Assembly (NCBI GenBank): GCA_003508835.1
Contig: PUFA01000170.1
Span: 1,054,001-1,118,000, forward strand
Source: Eonycteris spelaea
Lineage: Eukaryota > Chordata > Mammalia > Chiroptera > Pteropodidae
Direction: 5' to 3'
Length of the DNA stretch: 64,000 nucleotides
Shown: one piece after another, positions 36,912 through 50,200 of the stretch
Position numbering within the stretch: position 1 is the first letter of the stretch
Layout: each line of letters opens with the position of its first letter
Notes under the pieces: generated by a model
What the model was told of the DNA's origin: nothing
Seen by the model: the letters and a program-made list of their open reading frames with translations, nothing else
Databases searched by the model: none
Position numbers and translations under genes: made by a program

Positions 36912-38282
36912 TGTATTCAAAACAAACTCTTCTTAACTTTTTCTTCCGTTGTGGAAATCTTCGTAAAGCCATTGAATATCCTCCCTGATGTCTGCATCTT
37001 AAAAAAATCTTGCTTTAATTTTTTATTCCTCTAGACTTTTTCCACTTAATGCTACACTTAGTATAACTCCATCTGATGCTTGAATCTTATATCTTTCCAA
37101 TTGTAGTAAATAAATAGCATAGTCCTTTACATAGTATGAACAGTTAAAAAAATAACTATTAAATTCATAAATGAATGTCTTGGACCTCTGGTAAAAATTT
37201 CCACTGACAAAGAACTATGATTTCACAGGGAGAGAAAACTCAGCTCTGTCACAGAGAGTAAGAAATTCAGATAAGTGAAACATACAGAAAGGACAGGGAT
37301 GCAGAGAAGACAAAATTCCTCAAGAAGTTCCCAGTTCAGCATGAGAAAAAAAACAACTGATATCCAATAGTAAAGCCTTATGACCAAGATTTGCTTAGGA
37401 CTCCAGGAGAAAGGACCCCTGAAGGAATCAGAGAGAAATTCTCTGAGAATCCAGAAGTATCTAGAAAGATGAGTGGGACTTAGCCAGCAAAAAATATTCC
37501 CAAAACAAACGATGTGGGCTTAGAAAAATAGTGACGTCAAAGAACACAGCATGTTTTGAAAACTTGAGGTGGCTGAAGAAAAAACGATATTAAAGAGCAC
37601 GGCAGGTTTGGGAAAGGCAGCAGATGCCGCTGAAGCAGAGGACATATGAGAGGAGGAAGTGGGAACCAGGTCACGACACAGGCCCCCCACCCCACGTCAT
37701 GCTGCGGAGTTTAGATTTGATTCAAAATTGAAAGAAGACCCTTATGGGTCTTTAGAATAAACACCATGACATGGAAACAGAGGCAGAGAAGCTGGAGGGA
37801 TCTAAGAGGCTAAACTGAAAAAAATTCCAATTCTAAAATGTTATGAAATGAAAAGTCTGAGGTGCTGCCAACCTAAAGATGAAAATTACCGAGTGACGCC
37901 TTTCACTTGCTGAGTTTAAAAGCCTCAATCGGTCCCATCACTGGAAAGACTTGATTTGAACCTGAATATTAAAGATGAGCAGGTGCAGACGCTGACTTGT
38001 GAGCTGCTAAGCAATGCAGTAAGAACCCCCGGGCTTCTTAAGCAGCAGCAGCTCTTACACAAACACCTTTTTTATTGACAATAGAAACCATGCTGGGTTT
38101 TATTGTGGTGTCTATTTACTCCTTAAAAGCCTCGTCTCAAACCGAAGTAAAACATGTATTTTTAAGTATTTAGCATTTAAAAGTCAAATCCTATGACGCT
38201 AACACACAAGCTCAAAATAAACCCTCCAGTAATGCAGCGCGTTTTCTAAGCGAGCGGGACGTTACTGACCCCTCTGCCAAAC

Positions 38283-38601
38283 GACCGCTCGGGCCGCAGC
38301 CTGGGGACCGCGGACGGGCCCTCTGAGCGGAAGGCAGACAGACGCCCTCAAAGCCACGACACAGTACGACGGCGTCCCTTTGGATGGCTGCCCCACGAAC
38401 GTTCAGCTTGTCACTGATACACCGCGGAGACCCGCAAAGAGTGTCCAACAGAGGCGGGACGACTAGCAACCGCCCTTCTGGAGGGTTCCGCGGCACTCGG
38501 GAGGCGCCCGTGGAGGCACCCGCAGGAGTCCAAAGCAGCAGCTTTCTGCAGAGGAGCTGGACGCCCCGCTGGACGCTTACAACGCCAGAGTGGACACCAG
38601 C
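38283..38601 (+). pseudogene. ALYREF: ALYREF retrocopy, 3' coding part in inverted orientation
   Basis: The plus strand begins [11 protein letters not shown], the residues that follow HY in ALYREF. It then shows [22 protein letters not shown] and, at the end, [15 protein letters not shown] and [11 protein letters not shown]. Frameshifts and stops break it between these blocks. It is the direct continuation of the minus-strand part at 38680-38892, but it points the other way. The simplest explanation is an in-place inversion of the 3' half after or during insertion. Minus-strand sequence below 38280 with AATAAA-type signals (~38100 and ~38075) may be the original 3' UTR and tail. Confidence 0.87.
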
Positions 38602-38679
38602 TCAGCAGACCCGGCGAGGAGCGGGACCCCCCGGCGGGAGGGGGCGGCGGGCTGAGGCTGGCAATGACTTGGCAATGAC

Positions 38680-38892
38680 GTAGTGCACGGCCACCTCCCT
38701 CAGTGTCCCAAACTCAGCAAAGAGCTCCTGGATATCTGTGTCGCACACTCCGAAATCCAGGTTGGACACCAGCAGTGTCCCACCTGTCTCCATGCCGGCA
38801 CCACCCCCAAAGCAACTGTCGAAAAGGTCGTGTTGCCACTTGTCAGGAAGTTGTTCCGGCCTGCAATAGGGTGCCGGCTGGCTCCTGCCGCC
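38680..38892 (-). pseudogene. ALYREF: ALYREF retrocopy, middle part (RNA-binding domain first half)
   Basis: The minus strand reads [50 protein letters not shown] and [12 protein letters not shown]. This matches ALYREF, an mRNA export adaptor with an RRM domain, with scattered substitutions. No introns interrupt it, so it is a processed copy, and the first ~80 residues are absent. It stops being ALYREF-like exactly after the codons for HY. The rest of the gene is found on the opposite strand at 38283-38601. There is no sign that it makes protein. Confidence 0.9.
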
Positions 38893-40574
38893 TAAAGCTT
38901 TGCTAAAAGGGGCAGCCGGGGTTGGAGTCACTGTTTTTGGCCAAGTCACAGTCCTGGGTCAATTCTGGGCTAGCCAGGCCTGGGAATAACTAACTTGGTT
39001 TCAATACAAGCCAGTTCAGGCTTAATTCTGATACTGAGCCTTCATGGGTCTTTTTAAAAATCTGCTTTTAGAATTCCCCCAAAGAAAGTCAAGTCAGTTG
39101 CACTGTTACAGATGCTTCTGGCATGGCAGTTACTGCACAGCATCTTCCGGTTGTAGCTGACCTCTCCTCCCTCACTTCCTTGAAACCAACCTCATCTTAT
39201 CTCCACACCATCCTGCTCCATCTACATCACTTCTTTCATCCTAAACACACATTTTTCCAGTATGACCCAACCTGGATCACAGCGTCCATCCAAAGCCATC
39301 ATTTGGTCCTTTCATATAGAAACCTACCTACTTTCCAGTTTTACCTAGGCCTACTCTACGTGAGTTGAACACCTGTATACCTGTCCGATATACCTCCCGT
39401 TCCACTACCCCAGGGCTATTATGGAAAGAGAGGTAGTTCTGGGTTTAAAGAACTGGGCTAATGAAATGGTCTAACTTAATCTGAGATCAAAGGAAGGCAA
39501 CCAGAAAGTAGCACCCAAGATTCACAAGGAGGAAAGAGACAGGTATTCAAGGAGTTCACCCATACTCTGTACAAATGGACGGTTTAATAGGGAGATGTTT
39601 ACAAATAATTTATGAGAATGTCAGGGAAGGCTCCTGATTCTGTAACACACACAAAATGTAGCTAGAAGGCAAAGAAATGGTTTAGGAAATTCCCAAAAAG
39701 ATTCAACTAGCTAATTCTAGTTTAGGTACAGAGCCCCTCAAATCTGAATCCCACGTATCGTTGCTATTGTGCCAAAATACAAACTTTACAACTAAACCTA
39801 CTGCATTATTGCTTACATTTTTTCACCTCTAACCCTTTTCACGTGAGACACAAAACAAAAAGCATTCAACCTTCTAACTTTAGTAATTGGTACGAGCATT
39901 TCCAAATAAATTTCTGATGCCGCCATGGCCAAAAAGTCGTCTATATACCTTCTTCTCAATACCTAAACCCATATTAGGATTTTATTTTTGCTCAGCCAAT
40001 AGATTCATTGCCAGCTGACCACCAAGTGGATCGAATGATACAACAGTAAATACTGAAAAGCAACTCCAAAGGTTTAAATAACTGAGTATTACTGCAAAAT
40101 GTGACTGTCAAATAAATAGTGCAAACTCGAACCTATGCAATGTGATTGATATTCTAATAAATTTACCACAATATTGTCTAGTATTATTTTAAATTCTTTT
40201 ATTTACTATACTTCAGGTTTTAATTTTTATATTTTAGGAATAGATTATTTAAAAATGTAATCCACTTTCCTTGACCTAATGCATGTATTTAAAAAAATTA
40301 TAAAAAAAAACCCAGAAACCAATTATAATTAAAAATTCAAGCTGTTATTGTTAGACACTTTCAAGCATTTTTCTATTTCTTGAATGGGTTTTCTTCATCT
40401 TATTTTTGGTAATTTCCTGAAATAAAAAGCACTGCTTGAACCATTAATTTCCGATGTCACTCAGTTCAACTGAGAAACTTACCAAATGCTATAAGCACCA
40501 AACTGAATGTAGCATAAGCTGATTTCTGCAGAGTAAGAGGGAGCCACAGACTCTTTCCATACAATGTGTGTGTG

Positions 40575-40738
40575 GACCACCAGCATCCAGCATTGCATCA
40601 TCTGAGAGATTGTTAGAAATGCAGGACGTCAGGGCCCACTCCTAACCTACTGAATCACAAGCTGCACTTAACAAGATGCCCAAATGATCCTTAGGCACTG
40701 AGATATTTGAGAGGCACTGCAGACAAGTGAAGGCTTAT
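40575..40738 (+). mobile_element. MER5A-like DNA transposon
   Basis: GACCACCAGCATCCAGCATT, TTGTTAGAAATGCAGGACGT and CCTACTGAATCACAAGCTGC are in MER5A order. Confidence 0.65.
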
Positions 40739-42101
40739 AACTAAACTGCCAAAGTGTCCAGCTGAATGCTGATGAAAGTAAGCAGTATGGAAGAATTTCT
40801 AATTCGCAGATTTAGAAATGAAAGTTTAGCCACAATATTGTTACTTCTTTAAAGATAACTTCATTCAAAATGAAAACTCTACTCTGCAAAGATACAACCC
40901 CATGCAGGGTCCCGATTTAGGTTGGATGTGAGTTTTCTCTGTCTCAGGAGAAAATTTAAAAATAAAAATGACAACATGATATTGGGCCCCATTAGTAAAG
41001 CATCTCCGAGAGCTGAAAGCCCTCTTGGGAACCCACTACCAGTTCCTCAAGGATCCCCTTATAATGAATGAAAGCTTTAATGGATCATGATCTAGAGGTC
41101 AGCATAGTGCCACACAGTGAGGCTCCAACAAATAGAACCAAAAAAATTGTAAAAGAAGCCTGATCTCATCTCATACTTCTACAGGCTGTCTTTGAAAAGG
41201 ATGAGTTAATATTTGGCTCAGTAATGAAAGAGATGGGTTTAAGCATCATTTTGAGAACTTTGAGGATGTATGGTAGAAGACATATTTTGGGCTCAGCAAG
41301 TATTTTAGCTTAACATCAGCTTTAGTAGTAGAAAAACACCTGATGGTTATTTTGCAAACATTTTTATTTCTATCGTAGAAAAAATTAAATATGAAATATC
41401 AGACTGTAACGGAGAAGTCTACCAATACATCATCAACTCACAAGAATGTTAATAAACATCTCTTACTTCTGGTGACATGAGAGGAAGGTTTCTTCAAGGC
41501 ATAGAAATCAAACACCTGAACGTATTTTGGTGTTCAAGGACTAGCAGGATGTGACCAGATTTTCTAAGTCATATATTTGGAATTAACATTACCTAAAAAG
41601 CACTAATTGGATTGCTCACCTTGGAGGAATGCAATCCCTCTTACTTGTTCAGTCATTTTGATAGATGAAAACCTATCAGAAAACTTTTTAATCCTCTTAT
41701 TTCTTTCCTGATGAACATGTTATTTATTCATGCCTTTGCGTCATCATTCACGTCACTCCCTTCATCTCTCATATCATTAGCCAGTCTTCAAAGCCTGAAA
41801 TTTATTTCCCGCAGTGTCTGACTCTTCAGTCCAACTTCTAGCCCCTGGGACATGTCTCCATCCTTTTTCAGATGACAGTACGGTTCTCTCTTTTTGAGCC
41901 TCTCTGGCTCCAATCTCCCATTATCTGATTTATTTTCACAGCCCAATCTTCCTTAAATAACATGTGGATCATAGGATCTTCTATTTCAAACACTCCAAAG
42001 TAGAAATATAATGAATAAGAGAAGTTCAGAAAACCTATGTCCACATTATGAGCTGTGGAACTTACTGATTCTCTACAAAAACAGACAATATCCACACAGA
42101 T

Positions 42102-42232
42102 ATTATATTAGTTTTCCATCTACACAAAGCTGTTGTAACACAATACCACAGATGTAGGCTTAGAAGAACACGTATTCACTTCTGTGCAGTCTGGAGTCAG
42201 AAGTCCAACATCCGTTTCAAAGCAAATGTCCA
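42102..42232 (+). mobile_element. Possible MaLR-related LTR fragment
   Basis: GCTGTTGTAACACAATACCACA followed by CTGGAGTCAGAAGTCCAA resembles LTR-derived repeats. The exact family is uncertain. Confidence 0.4.
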
Positions 42233-42775
42233 CTACAAACAAAATATAATGGCTTGACTTTAAAAGACTAACAATCCCAAGTATTTGTAAGTATGTGAAG
42301 AAACTGCAATTCCCACACAGTGCTGATGGGAAAGTAAGCTGGCATACCTACTGTGGAAAACTCTTCAGTAACACCTGCTCTAGCCAAAGTTCTAATCGCA
42401 GGTATATATATATATATATATCCAGTAGGTAGGTATACCAAAAGGTATGAAATACCCTAAAAGGTTATATACTCTATGACTCCATACATGTTAACACTCT
42501 TGAAATGACAAAATATATTGAGGGAAAACAGATTAGCAGTTGTCAGGAGTTAAGGAGGGGATAAGGGCAGGAAGGAAGTATGGCTATAAAAAGGCAATGT
42601 GAGGAGAGTTTCTGAAGTGGCGAAAATGTTCCCTGTCTTAACTGTATCAATGTCAATATCCTGATTTGGATATTTTACCAAAGTTTTGCAAGACGTTAGC
42701 CTTAGGGGAAAGTAGGTAAAGGGTACAACAGCATGTTAATCTACAATTATCTCAAAATTTTTAATTTAAAAAAAA
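42225..42775 (+). mobile_element. Old L1 3' fragment
   Basis: It contains AACACTCTTGAAATGACAAA, AGATTAGCAGTTGTCAGGAG and ATGTTAATCTACAATTATCT followed by A/T, as at L1M 3' ends. A TA repeat lies inside (42403-42421). A TG repeat follows at its end. Confidence 0.6.
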
Positions 42776-42810
42776 GTGTGTGTGTGTGTGTGTGTGTGCA
42801 CACGCGCGCA
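42776..42810. repeat. (TG)n then CACGCGCGCATG microsatellite
   Basis: About 11 TG units pass into alternating purine-pyrimidine CGCGCG. Confidence 0.9.
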
Positions 42811-42814
42811 TGTG

Positions 42815-43195
42815 CATTATACTCAAATCACATCACTTCTCTGCTCAAAACCCCCTGTTGACTTTTCATCTCCTACCAAGGCCTAGAAGGAGTGATCCAG
42901 CCCCCTTTACCCCCTGGCCTCACCGTCCACTGTCCTCCTCAGACACATTCACACTCAGAGCCTCAGCATTGGCTCCCTCACTGTGAAACACTCTTCTCCA
43001 AAATACCCAAGCGGTTTATTCTCACTTCTTCAAGAGCTTTGCTCAAAAGTCTTTTCCAAGAGCTCCACAATTACCACTCTATTTAAAACTGCTTCCTCTA
43101 GCATCCCCTATTCTTCCCTACTTAACTTTTCTGCATGACACCTATTATTATCAGAGAAACTATGTAATTTATACATTTCCCTATTAACAGTGTTC
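42815..43195 (+). mobile_element. L2 fragment
   Basis: CACATCACTTCTCTGCTCAA, AAGGCCTAGAAGGAGTGATC and CACTGTCCTCCTCAG follow L2 sense order. Confidence 0.6.
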
Positions 43196-43204
43196 TCTAG
43201 AATA

Positions 43205-43478
43205 TATTATAGACATAATATATTCTCTATAACATACTATTGCTACACATAACAATAAAGGTCATGTTGAGTGAAAGAAACCAGACACACCTACTGTCTG
43301 GATTCACTTATAGAAGGTTTAAAATCAAGCCAAGCTCATCTGTGGTGTTAGAAGTAAGAATAATGGTTACTTGGGCATTAGAACTAAATAGTGAATGGAA
43401 GAGGCAGAGGGCGGGGCTTCTGGATACTGGTAGAGGTTCTATTTCCTGATCTGGGTATGTTCGCTCTGTGACGATTTA
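43205..43478 (+). mobile_element. Old L1 3' fragment
   Basis: It contains GAAAGAAACCAGACACA, GTGGTGTTAGAAGTAAGAAT, GGGGCTTCTGG and TTCTATTTCCTGATCTGGGT, a common L1M 3' UTR order. Confidence 0.6.
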
Positions 43479-43479
43479 T

Positions 43480-43935
43480 TGAGCCCACTACCTCTCACAT
43501 CACCATCTCCAGCTCATTGTATTTCACCTGCACTAGCCTTCTTGCTGGGCTTCTAACATGGCATGCTTTTCCCCACCTCAGGACCTCTGTGTGCCCCCTG
43601 CCTGGGACAAGACCCGGACTCTGACAGCACTGGCCTTCTCACCCACAAGGTCCCGCTCTCTTTAAAGAAGCCTTCCTTGATCCCTCAATCTAAAGGGCTC
43701 TCCCCACCCCCACTGGTCGTTGCCTTCCCTGCTGCTCGGCTCTACAGTCATGCCAACCTCAGAAATCGTCTCACATAAACTTACATACTCGTTTATGGTG
43801 TGTTTCTTCTACCACAAACATCAGCACCCTGGGAGTAAAGGGTGTCTGTCATGGTCACTGCTGCAATCCCAGGACCAAGAGCATTGCCTGACAGAGGGTG
43901 CACCTAAGAACTATCTCCTGGATGAATGGATGGCA
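43480..43935 (+). mobile_element. L2 fragment
   Basis: CCCCACCTCAGGACCTCTGT, AAGAAGCCTTCCTTGATCCC and AGCATTGCCTGACAGAGGGT, ending in CTGGATGAATGGA, follow L2 sense order. Confidence 0.65.
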
Positions 43936-45259
43936 CCAAAGTCTTCTGCCATGTCCTCGGCCATAGGGTTTGTCAAGACACAGGCTTGGAAAGGAAAAAA
44001 AATAGGAGTAGGAGAAAACAAAAGAAGGGTTCACAGTCAAGTAGAGCAAGACACTACCTCTGGTGCCACTCAGAGGCACAAAGCAGATTAGGCCACAGAC
44101 CGCTGCTGGAAGGTGGCAATCAAAAAGTCTGGGAAAGTCTGTGAGGACTGCAGACATTTTCCACGCCAGCTCTATAAGCAATGTTGCAAAACATAGAAGG
44201 TATGGCACCTCGGACAAAAAACCTGCCTTCAGGAAGGTTCTAACCTAGGCGTTAGTGACGACTGACTTTAATAATTCATTCTGGCACCTCAGTTTTCACA
44301 GACAAATACTTGGAACTATAGTACTGATTCATGCCTAAGGAAATATCCTAAATGGTACAGCTTAAGTGTCTATAAACAAAAAACACCTTTCTTTACAACG
44401 TAGAGTGTTTTTGCCTCATAACTCTAATTTCTTCTATTACTATTTTGAGATATGGCAGCGAAGAAGCATAGCGGGGATAGGAAGGAGGGATGTGCAGGCA
44501 TGAAGCGGAAGGTTGTGGTATCTGACGCCCTAAGAAAAATTAGGTGAAAGTGACCAGTGGTATTCTCAGCTACGTCTCCTTACCTTGCAATTTCTACAGT
44601 TTTAAGGGGAAACCAGAAAGGGCTGTGCCCTTACAGGTTAACTCTCTCCCTTGTGGACTGAGGTTTGACAAATAGTTAATGAATGAGTATGTGAATGAAG
44701 GAAGGAATGTATAAGTATTCTTCTAAATAAAGCCATAAAGCCAGTTAGTGGCAGGGCCAGAACTAAACCCAGCTTTCACTGTTCTTCCTTGGTGACTCCT
44801 AAGTTGCTGCTACACTAGCAGTTGAGTTAGTTGTCAGGAGAGCAGCAACCTCACCGAAATCACTGACCTGAGCTGTGGTTGTTTTTTTTTTTTCTTTAAT
44901 TTCCATTCTGCTTTTAGACATGCAAACAAAAGAAAAGCATGAAAAGTGCCAAGTGGGATGACATAAGAAAATTGCACTGTAGCCAGATCACACATAGAAA
45001 TGACAGAAAAAAGGTAGGCAGAGATCGCTCTGTGATTTTCTTCTCACTCTCCTCTGATCTAAGAGATATAAAAGGTATGAAGTTAGAATGCACGAGCTGT
45101 CAAATCAACAATATTCCATCAGAGGCACTGACTTCTCTAGCGAGGCAGCCATTTTATAACCACAGGCTTGACAAAGTCCACGAGCAGGGAAACAAGAGGT
45201 AGAAAAGGTCAGGGACCAGGATGTGTGTAATTCGATAACGAAGACAATAAATACACTTA

Positions 45260-45577
<318 letters not shown>

Positions 45578-46074
45578 TCAAGAAATCTTTTAAAATAGAT
45601 CATATGATTAAAATAAACATATATAAGAAAATATAAAAATCAGACCAAAGTCTGGAAAAACTATCAAGTTCAATCCCTGAGGGCCTTTGGGAATGACTGT
45701 CATTGTGAATTTGTTAAAGCAATGCTGGTCCCATGACAAATATGTAAAATATCACCTGTCACGTGTCTCCATGCTCCTGCCCTTGGTCCCACCTAGGCTG
45801 AGATGAATCTACAGTTGACAGTTTGTATGTATGACCCCCCTGAGTCAGCAGTATAACTGATTATATTATTATGATCATTTTTTTTACCTATTTAAGTGTT
45901 TTTGTTAACATTTTTGGAAGAAGAAATCAGAATCAAAGTTAGAAGACACCACAGCCATCATCAAGCTCCATTAACTACCTAGCCCACAACTGTTTCAATA
46001 CTTTCTCTATCAGATACTCACCCTAACCTCTATTCAACTCATTGAGAGATCAGGATTTCATTATTTCCATCATC

Positions 46075-47250
46075 AGGTACTGATGGAGCACCTACTCCCT
46101 GCCAGGTACTATGCTAGGAGCTGGGGATGCGGTGATGAATAAAACAGACCTGGCCCCCACTATTGTGAGAGCACACAGTCCACAGAGAACCAGACAGACG
46201 TACTCAAGTTTCATTTCCTGAGGCTCTTCATTTTTAATAACTTTTTTGGTCAGCACATATTCTTTGTGTTGAACCCAATCTCTGTTATTTAAGATAAAGT
46301 AAAATTAAAAATTATTTTCAAAGAAGAAGTATTGGTTATTGTGATTTCTTTAAAGTATTTTTATAAATTGTTATATTTTTTCCCTCTCTCCAAAGAAATA
46401 AAAGTGATAGGACTTAAAGAATTTTAGCCAATTTAAAAAATATACAGACACTGGTTTCCTCCTTTTCCAAAGATATTCAAAAACTTGATCAAGCTATAGG
46501 TTCTCAAATATAGCGGTGGTTGTTCATACACCAGAACAACTGAAGTCCAAAGATACTAACCAACTGACTCACATTTGTGTAACAAGTGGATATGGAATCA
46601 GGACTAAAATTCCCCATGTGTCCTAATTCTCATCCCAGAATCCCTTCCACTCTTGGCCATCCATTCAGTCATTCATTCTATGAGCACTGACTGAGACTGA
46701 CTGTGTATGACAGATGCTGGAGATAGAAATGGGAAGACAAGGGGGATGCCTGCCCTCGCAGGTCCACAGCGCTGAGCCGATGAGGCTTATTCATAAGCAT
46801 TTTCTGAATCTGTCCATATCTGGCTTCTTGAAATTAATGCAGTATTATCACTTTTTGTTTGTTAAGTACCATCATGAGCAAGGCACTATGCTGAGTTATT
46901 TTTCTGCTACTTAAAATCTGTTCCTATCATGTTCACTTTTTTAAATAGAAAGATAAAGTGGCTCCATCTTTGTTTTTAAACATTATATTCAGCTAGTCAA
47001 ATGTTTATTCATTGCCTACTACATACGCAGGACAGGGCTCTACTCAGAGGATAAGGATGCAAGCAAATGTAGCATGTAACCCTTGACAATGTCGCATTAT
47101 CTAAGTAGTTGTAGACAAGAATTTTAGCAAAGGAACAATAAGCAAACGTATTAGGTTTAAACTGGAACTGAGCTCTCAGAGAAAGAAGGATGTAAGAGCT
47201 GCTGGTGTCTTCAAAGACTGTATAATTGATGACAAAGACTTTAACAGGCA
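46075..47250 (-). mobile_element. Cluster of antisense L2 scraps
   Basis: Three L2 3' end motifs occur: GAGCACCTACTCCCTGCCAG at 46087, a TTCATTCTATGAGCACTGAC type at 46672, and TTTATTCATTGCCTACTACA at ~47003. The sequence between them is partly unclassified. Confidence 0.55.
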
Positions 47251-50200
47251 TAAGAAAAGAAAGGTCATTGAACAGCTACGTCTCATGAGTGGAAGTCCAG
47301 CCAACCAGCAGAACATGTTGTGTATTGAGTGGAAAGTAAGGCTGCATGGGCATGGAGGGCCCGGATTAAAGAGCTGCCCCGAGTCAAGTAGGTTACGATC
47401 TGTGGGCCGAAGGCACCATGGAGGACTGAGGAATTGTCAGGAGTCCCCAGACCCAGATGTCCAGTGTTCCGAGCACTGATCAAGCCACATCTCCTGCCTA
47501 CATGTTCTCATTCCTCAGATGTCTGTAGATGGTGATCTGATGAACAAAGCTCGACTCAATGAAGAAGTATTATGGAAATTCATGATATCATCAATAGCTA
47601 AATAAACATACAATTGCTATCACAAAAATCTCTGGTTTTCTTTCATGGAAAGGGCAGAATGAAGCTACGATACATTTTGAGGGGCAAGACAGTGTGACAT
47701 GAGAAAAGCAGAGAGATCTGGCAACAGCACACAGCTGAACTGGAAAGGACAGAGGGAAGCCTGAGAGGCGAGCTGGGAGCTGGCAGGCTGGGGCGGGAGA
47801 GCAAGGGTGGCGGCAAAAGGCACAGACAGGGCGCACGGCAGTGATACAAAGGAAGGACTAAACTAGAAAGCAGTTTTGATTGGGTCACAGGGAAAGTTAA
47901 TAGATGGCCAGTATTTCTGGCCTGAATACTATTACAATGTCAATTTCATGCTTGGAAATATTTAGTTAGAAAAAGAAGTAAGGGAAAATTGATGGCTTCG
48001 TTTTTCGATATGTTGAAGAATCTTCCCCTCAAAAGGAGGGGTCCTTTTGTCAGCTTTTTCTAGTCAAATAACAAAGAGAATCTTCTCTATCTCCCCAGTA
48101 CCTGAAAATACACTGGATTTTAGCAACTCTAACAGACCATCATGTCATCTAATGGTGTAATTATACCATTAAGTTCCACTAAAAAAAAAAAATTGAACTA
48201 TGATGTGCTATTAATTTTAAAATCCAACCTAGTTTCATAAATGTGAACATGTAGAAGAGCTATATCTCTAAGTCAGTATTTTTCAATCTTTTCTTCATTA
48301 TTGTTTCTCCTCTAAGAGCCTCGTTTATTTTCTTGTCCCCCATGAAATTTCACCACCACAGATATGTTGCATATCTCTTTATGTGCTGCATGTAAATCTG
48401 CGCTTTACACAGAAATGGTTTCTTACTCCTAAAAAACAGTTTTGCCTCCTTGGAAGCAGTATCACCTGGAATTGAGAATATTTATAGAAAATGCAAATGA
48501 AATTACAACTTGAGTTTATAGATGTCTGGCATTCTCTTCCCATTAACCTTTCCTTTTTAAAAATTATGTTTACACACTGTTTAATTAGATGAGACATGAG
48601 TGGAGAAGTGATGGCCTCTTTTCATCTGAAGTACCTTTTGTCCCAGATCAAACGCCAACATTCTTTAGAAAAGAGAAAGTTTAATTATGGCCCTCAGTGG
48701 GGCTCTTCCTTTAACATAAGAGTTAAGAGTCACATGTTCTGCTTCTGCCCTGAGCAGATATTTTCCATTTCTGCAGAGTTGTTCCTTCCCCAGACATCTG
48801 ATGGGACTGCAAGCAGTCAATGCTGATAAAACACAGCTGGCCGGCCTGTAGCAGGCCCCAGTTAAAATCCAGAGTCCTCCTTCGTGTCCCAATGTAGGTG
48901 TCTGTCTGGAGAGAAGGTGGCCTTTATGGTGACAACACTACCTCTCACCACTCCTCTCCCTGTGCAAGGGGCAGTTGGGTTCCCTCAGGCTCCTAGTCAA
49001 CACACACTCACAACCGAAAAAAAAAAAAAGAGGTGCTGCAGAAAATATTCAAATTTCTCTGAAACTAAAGTCGCTTCCCCCTTTTAGAAAGAGTCTATAA
49101 TTTAGGTCTATAAAAAGAACCTACTTCACACTCAATAATAGTTAAGGGCTCTTACCACAAGTGAACAAAATAGGAACGTTTCGCCAAGTTTTAACAAATT
49201 TGTGAAAGCGTTCTTAATTAAAGGGTTCCCTGGCACAGCAAGACAGAAGCTGAAAAGTATTCTATTTATACCAAGTTAAACGCCAATTGCCTTACAGTTC
49301 CAGGCATTTTCTAAAATCTCTATAGAATATCAATAATCACGCACCAGAATATACGATGCTGCCACTTTTTAAATTGTTTGTGCTATAAAATTTCAAGAAT
49401 TTACATAATATTTGACACATTCCCAGCAAACTACTTTCTAGTTTGCCTCTTCACATAGTACTTTATGTTGAATGTTGTTGAGAATGGCATGTTATGCTCT
49501 TTCCAGCAGCCGTCAAATTTCGTTTGACATAGAATAAGATTCTCTCTCCCTCCTTCTTGTAGTTCATTTAAAATGCTCAGTGCTGCCTGAATTCCCAGAA
49601 AATTAAGCTGACTTAATTAGGGCAGATGTCAAAATAATTAACAGGCCTATAGCAGATAAGTATGCTATTAAAAGCAATATATCTGTAATTAAATTGAAGG
49701 TATAATCCTTACAAAAGAATCCTAAGTGTGTGCACAAGTGGAAGCAAACGAAATAACACTCTTAAAAAGATAACGCCACATGTAAATGTGACCTTTCTAT
49801 ACAAGAACTGACCTCAATGCTAAAAAGGTTCTGACTTCAGGACTTTCAATAAGATGGAAATGCAGTGCTCGCCTTCTCCCACGACCACATCAAAACTACA
49901 ACTAAATTATAGAACATTCGCCCTTGAGAACCACCTGAAGATGAGCTGAACGGAACACTTCTATCACTAAGGATATAAAGAAGAAGCCACATCAAGACTG
50001 GAATGTACTAACTATACCGAAACTGCAAGAAATTTTTTTTAATACTAAACAAAATAAAAAAGGCTCTGATTTTAAATAAAGGTATAAAAACCTCTGCAAT
50101 ATAAAATAAATACATGTAATTCTTAAAACGTCAACATTTACAGGTCAAGGATATAATACAGAAAATACCTGTAATGACAATGTTTAACACCAGAATGTCA

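Noticed and set aside
38602..38949. An intact small RRM protein gene (115-aa ORF)
   Set aside because: It is only the middle of ALYREF, and the ORF runs into unrelated sequence at the inversion point.
43720..44217. ORFs of 120-123 aa on both strands
   Set aside because: They come from L2 sequence and the adjacent intron.
49835..49990. Possible L1 5' end or other retroelement (CCCACGACCACATCAAAACT)
   Set aside because: Resemblance to known repeats was too vague to call a family.
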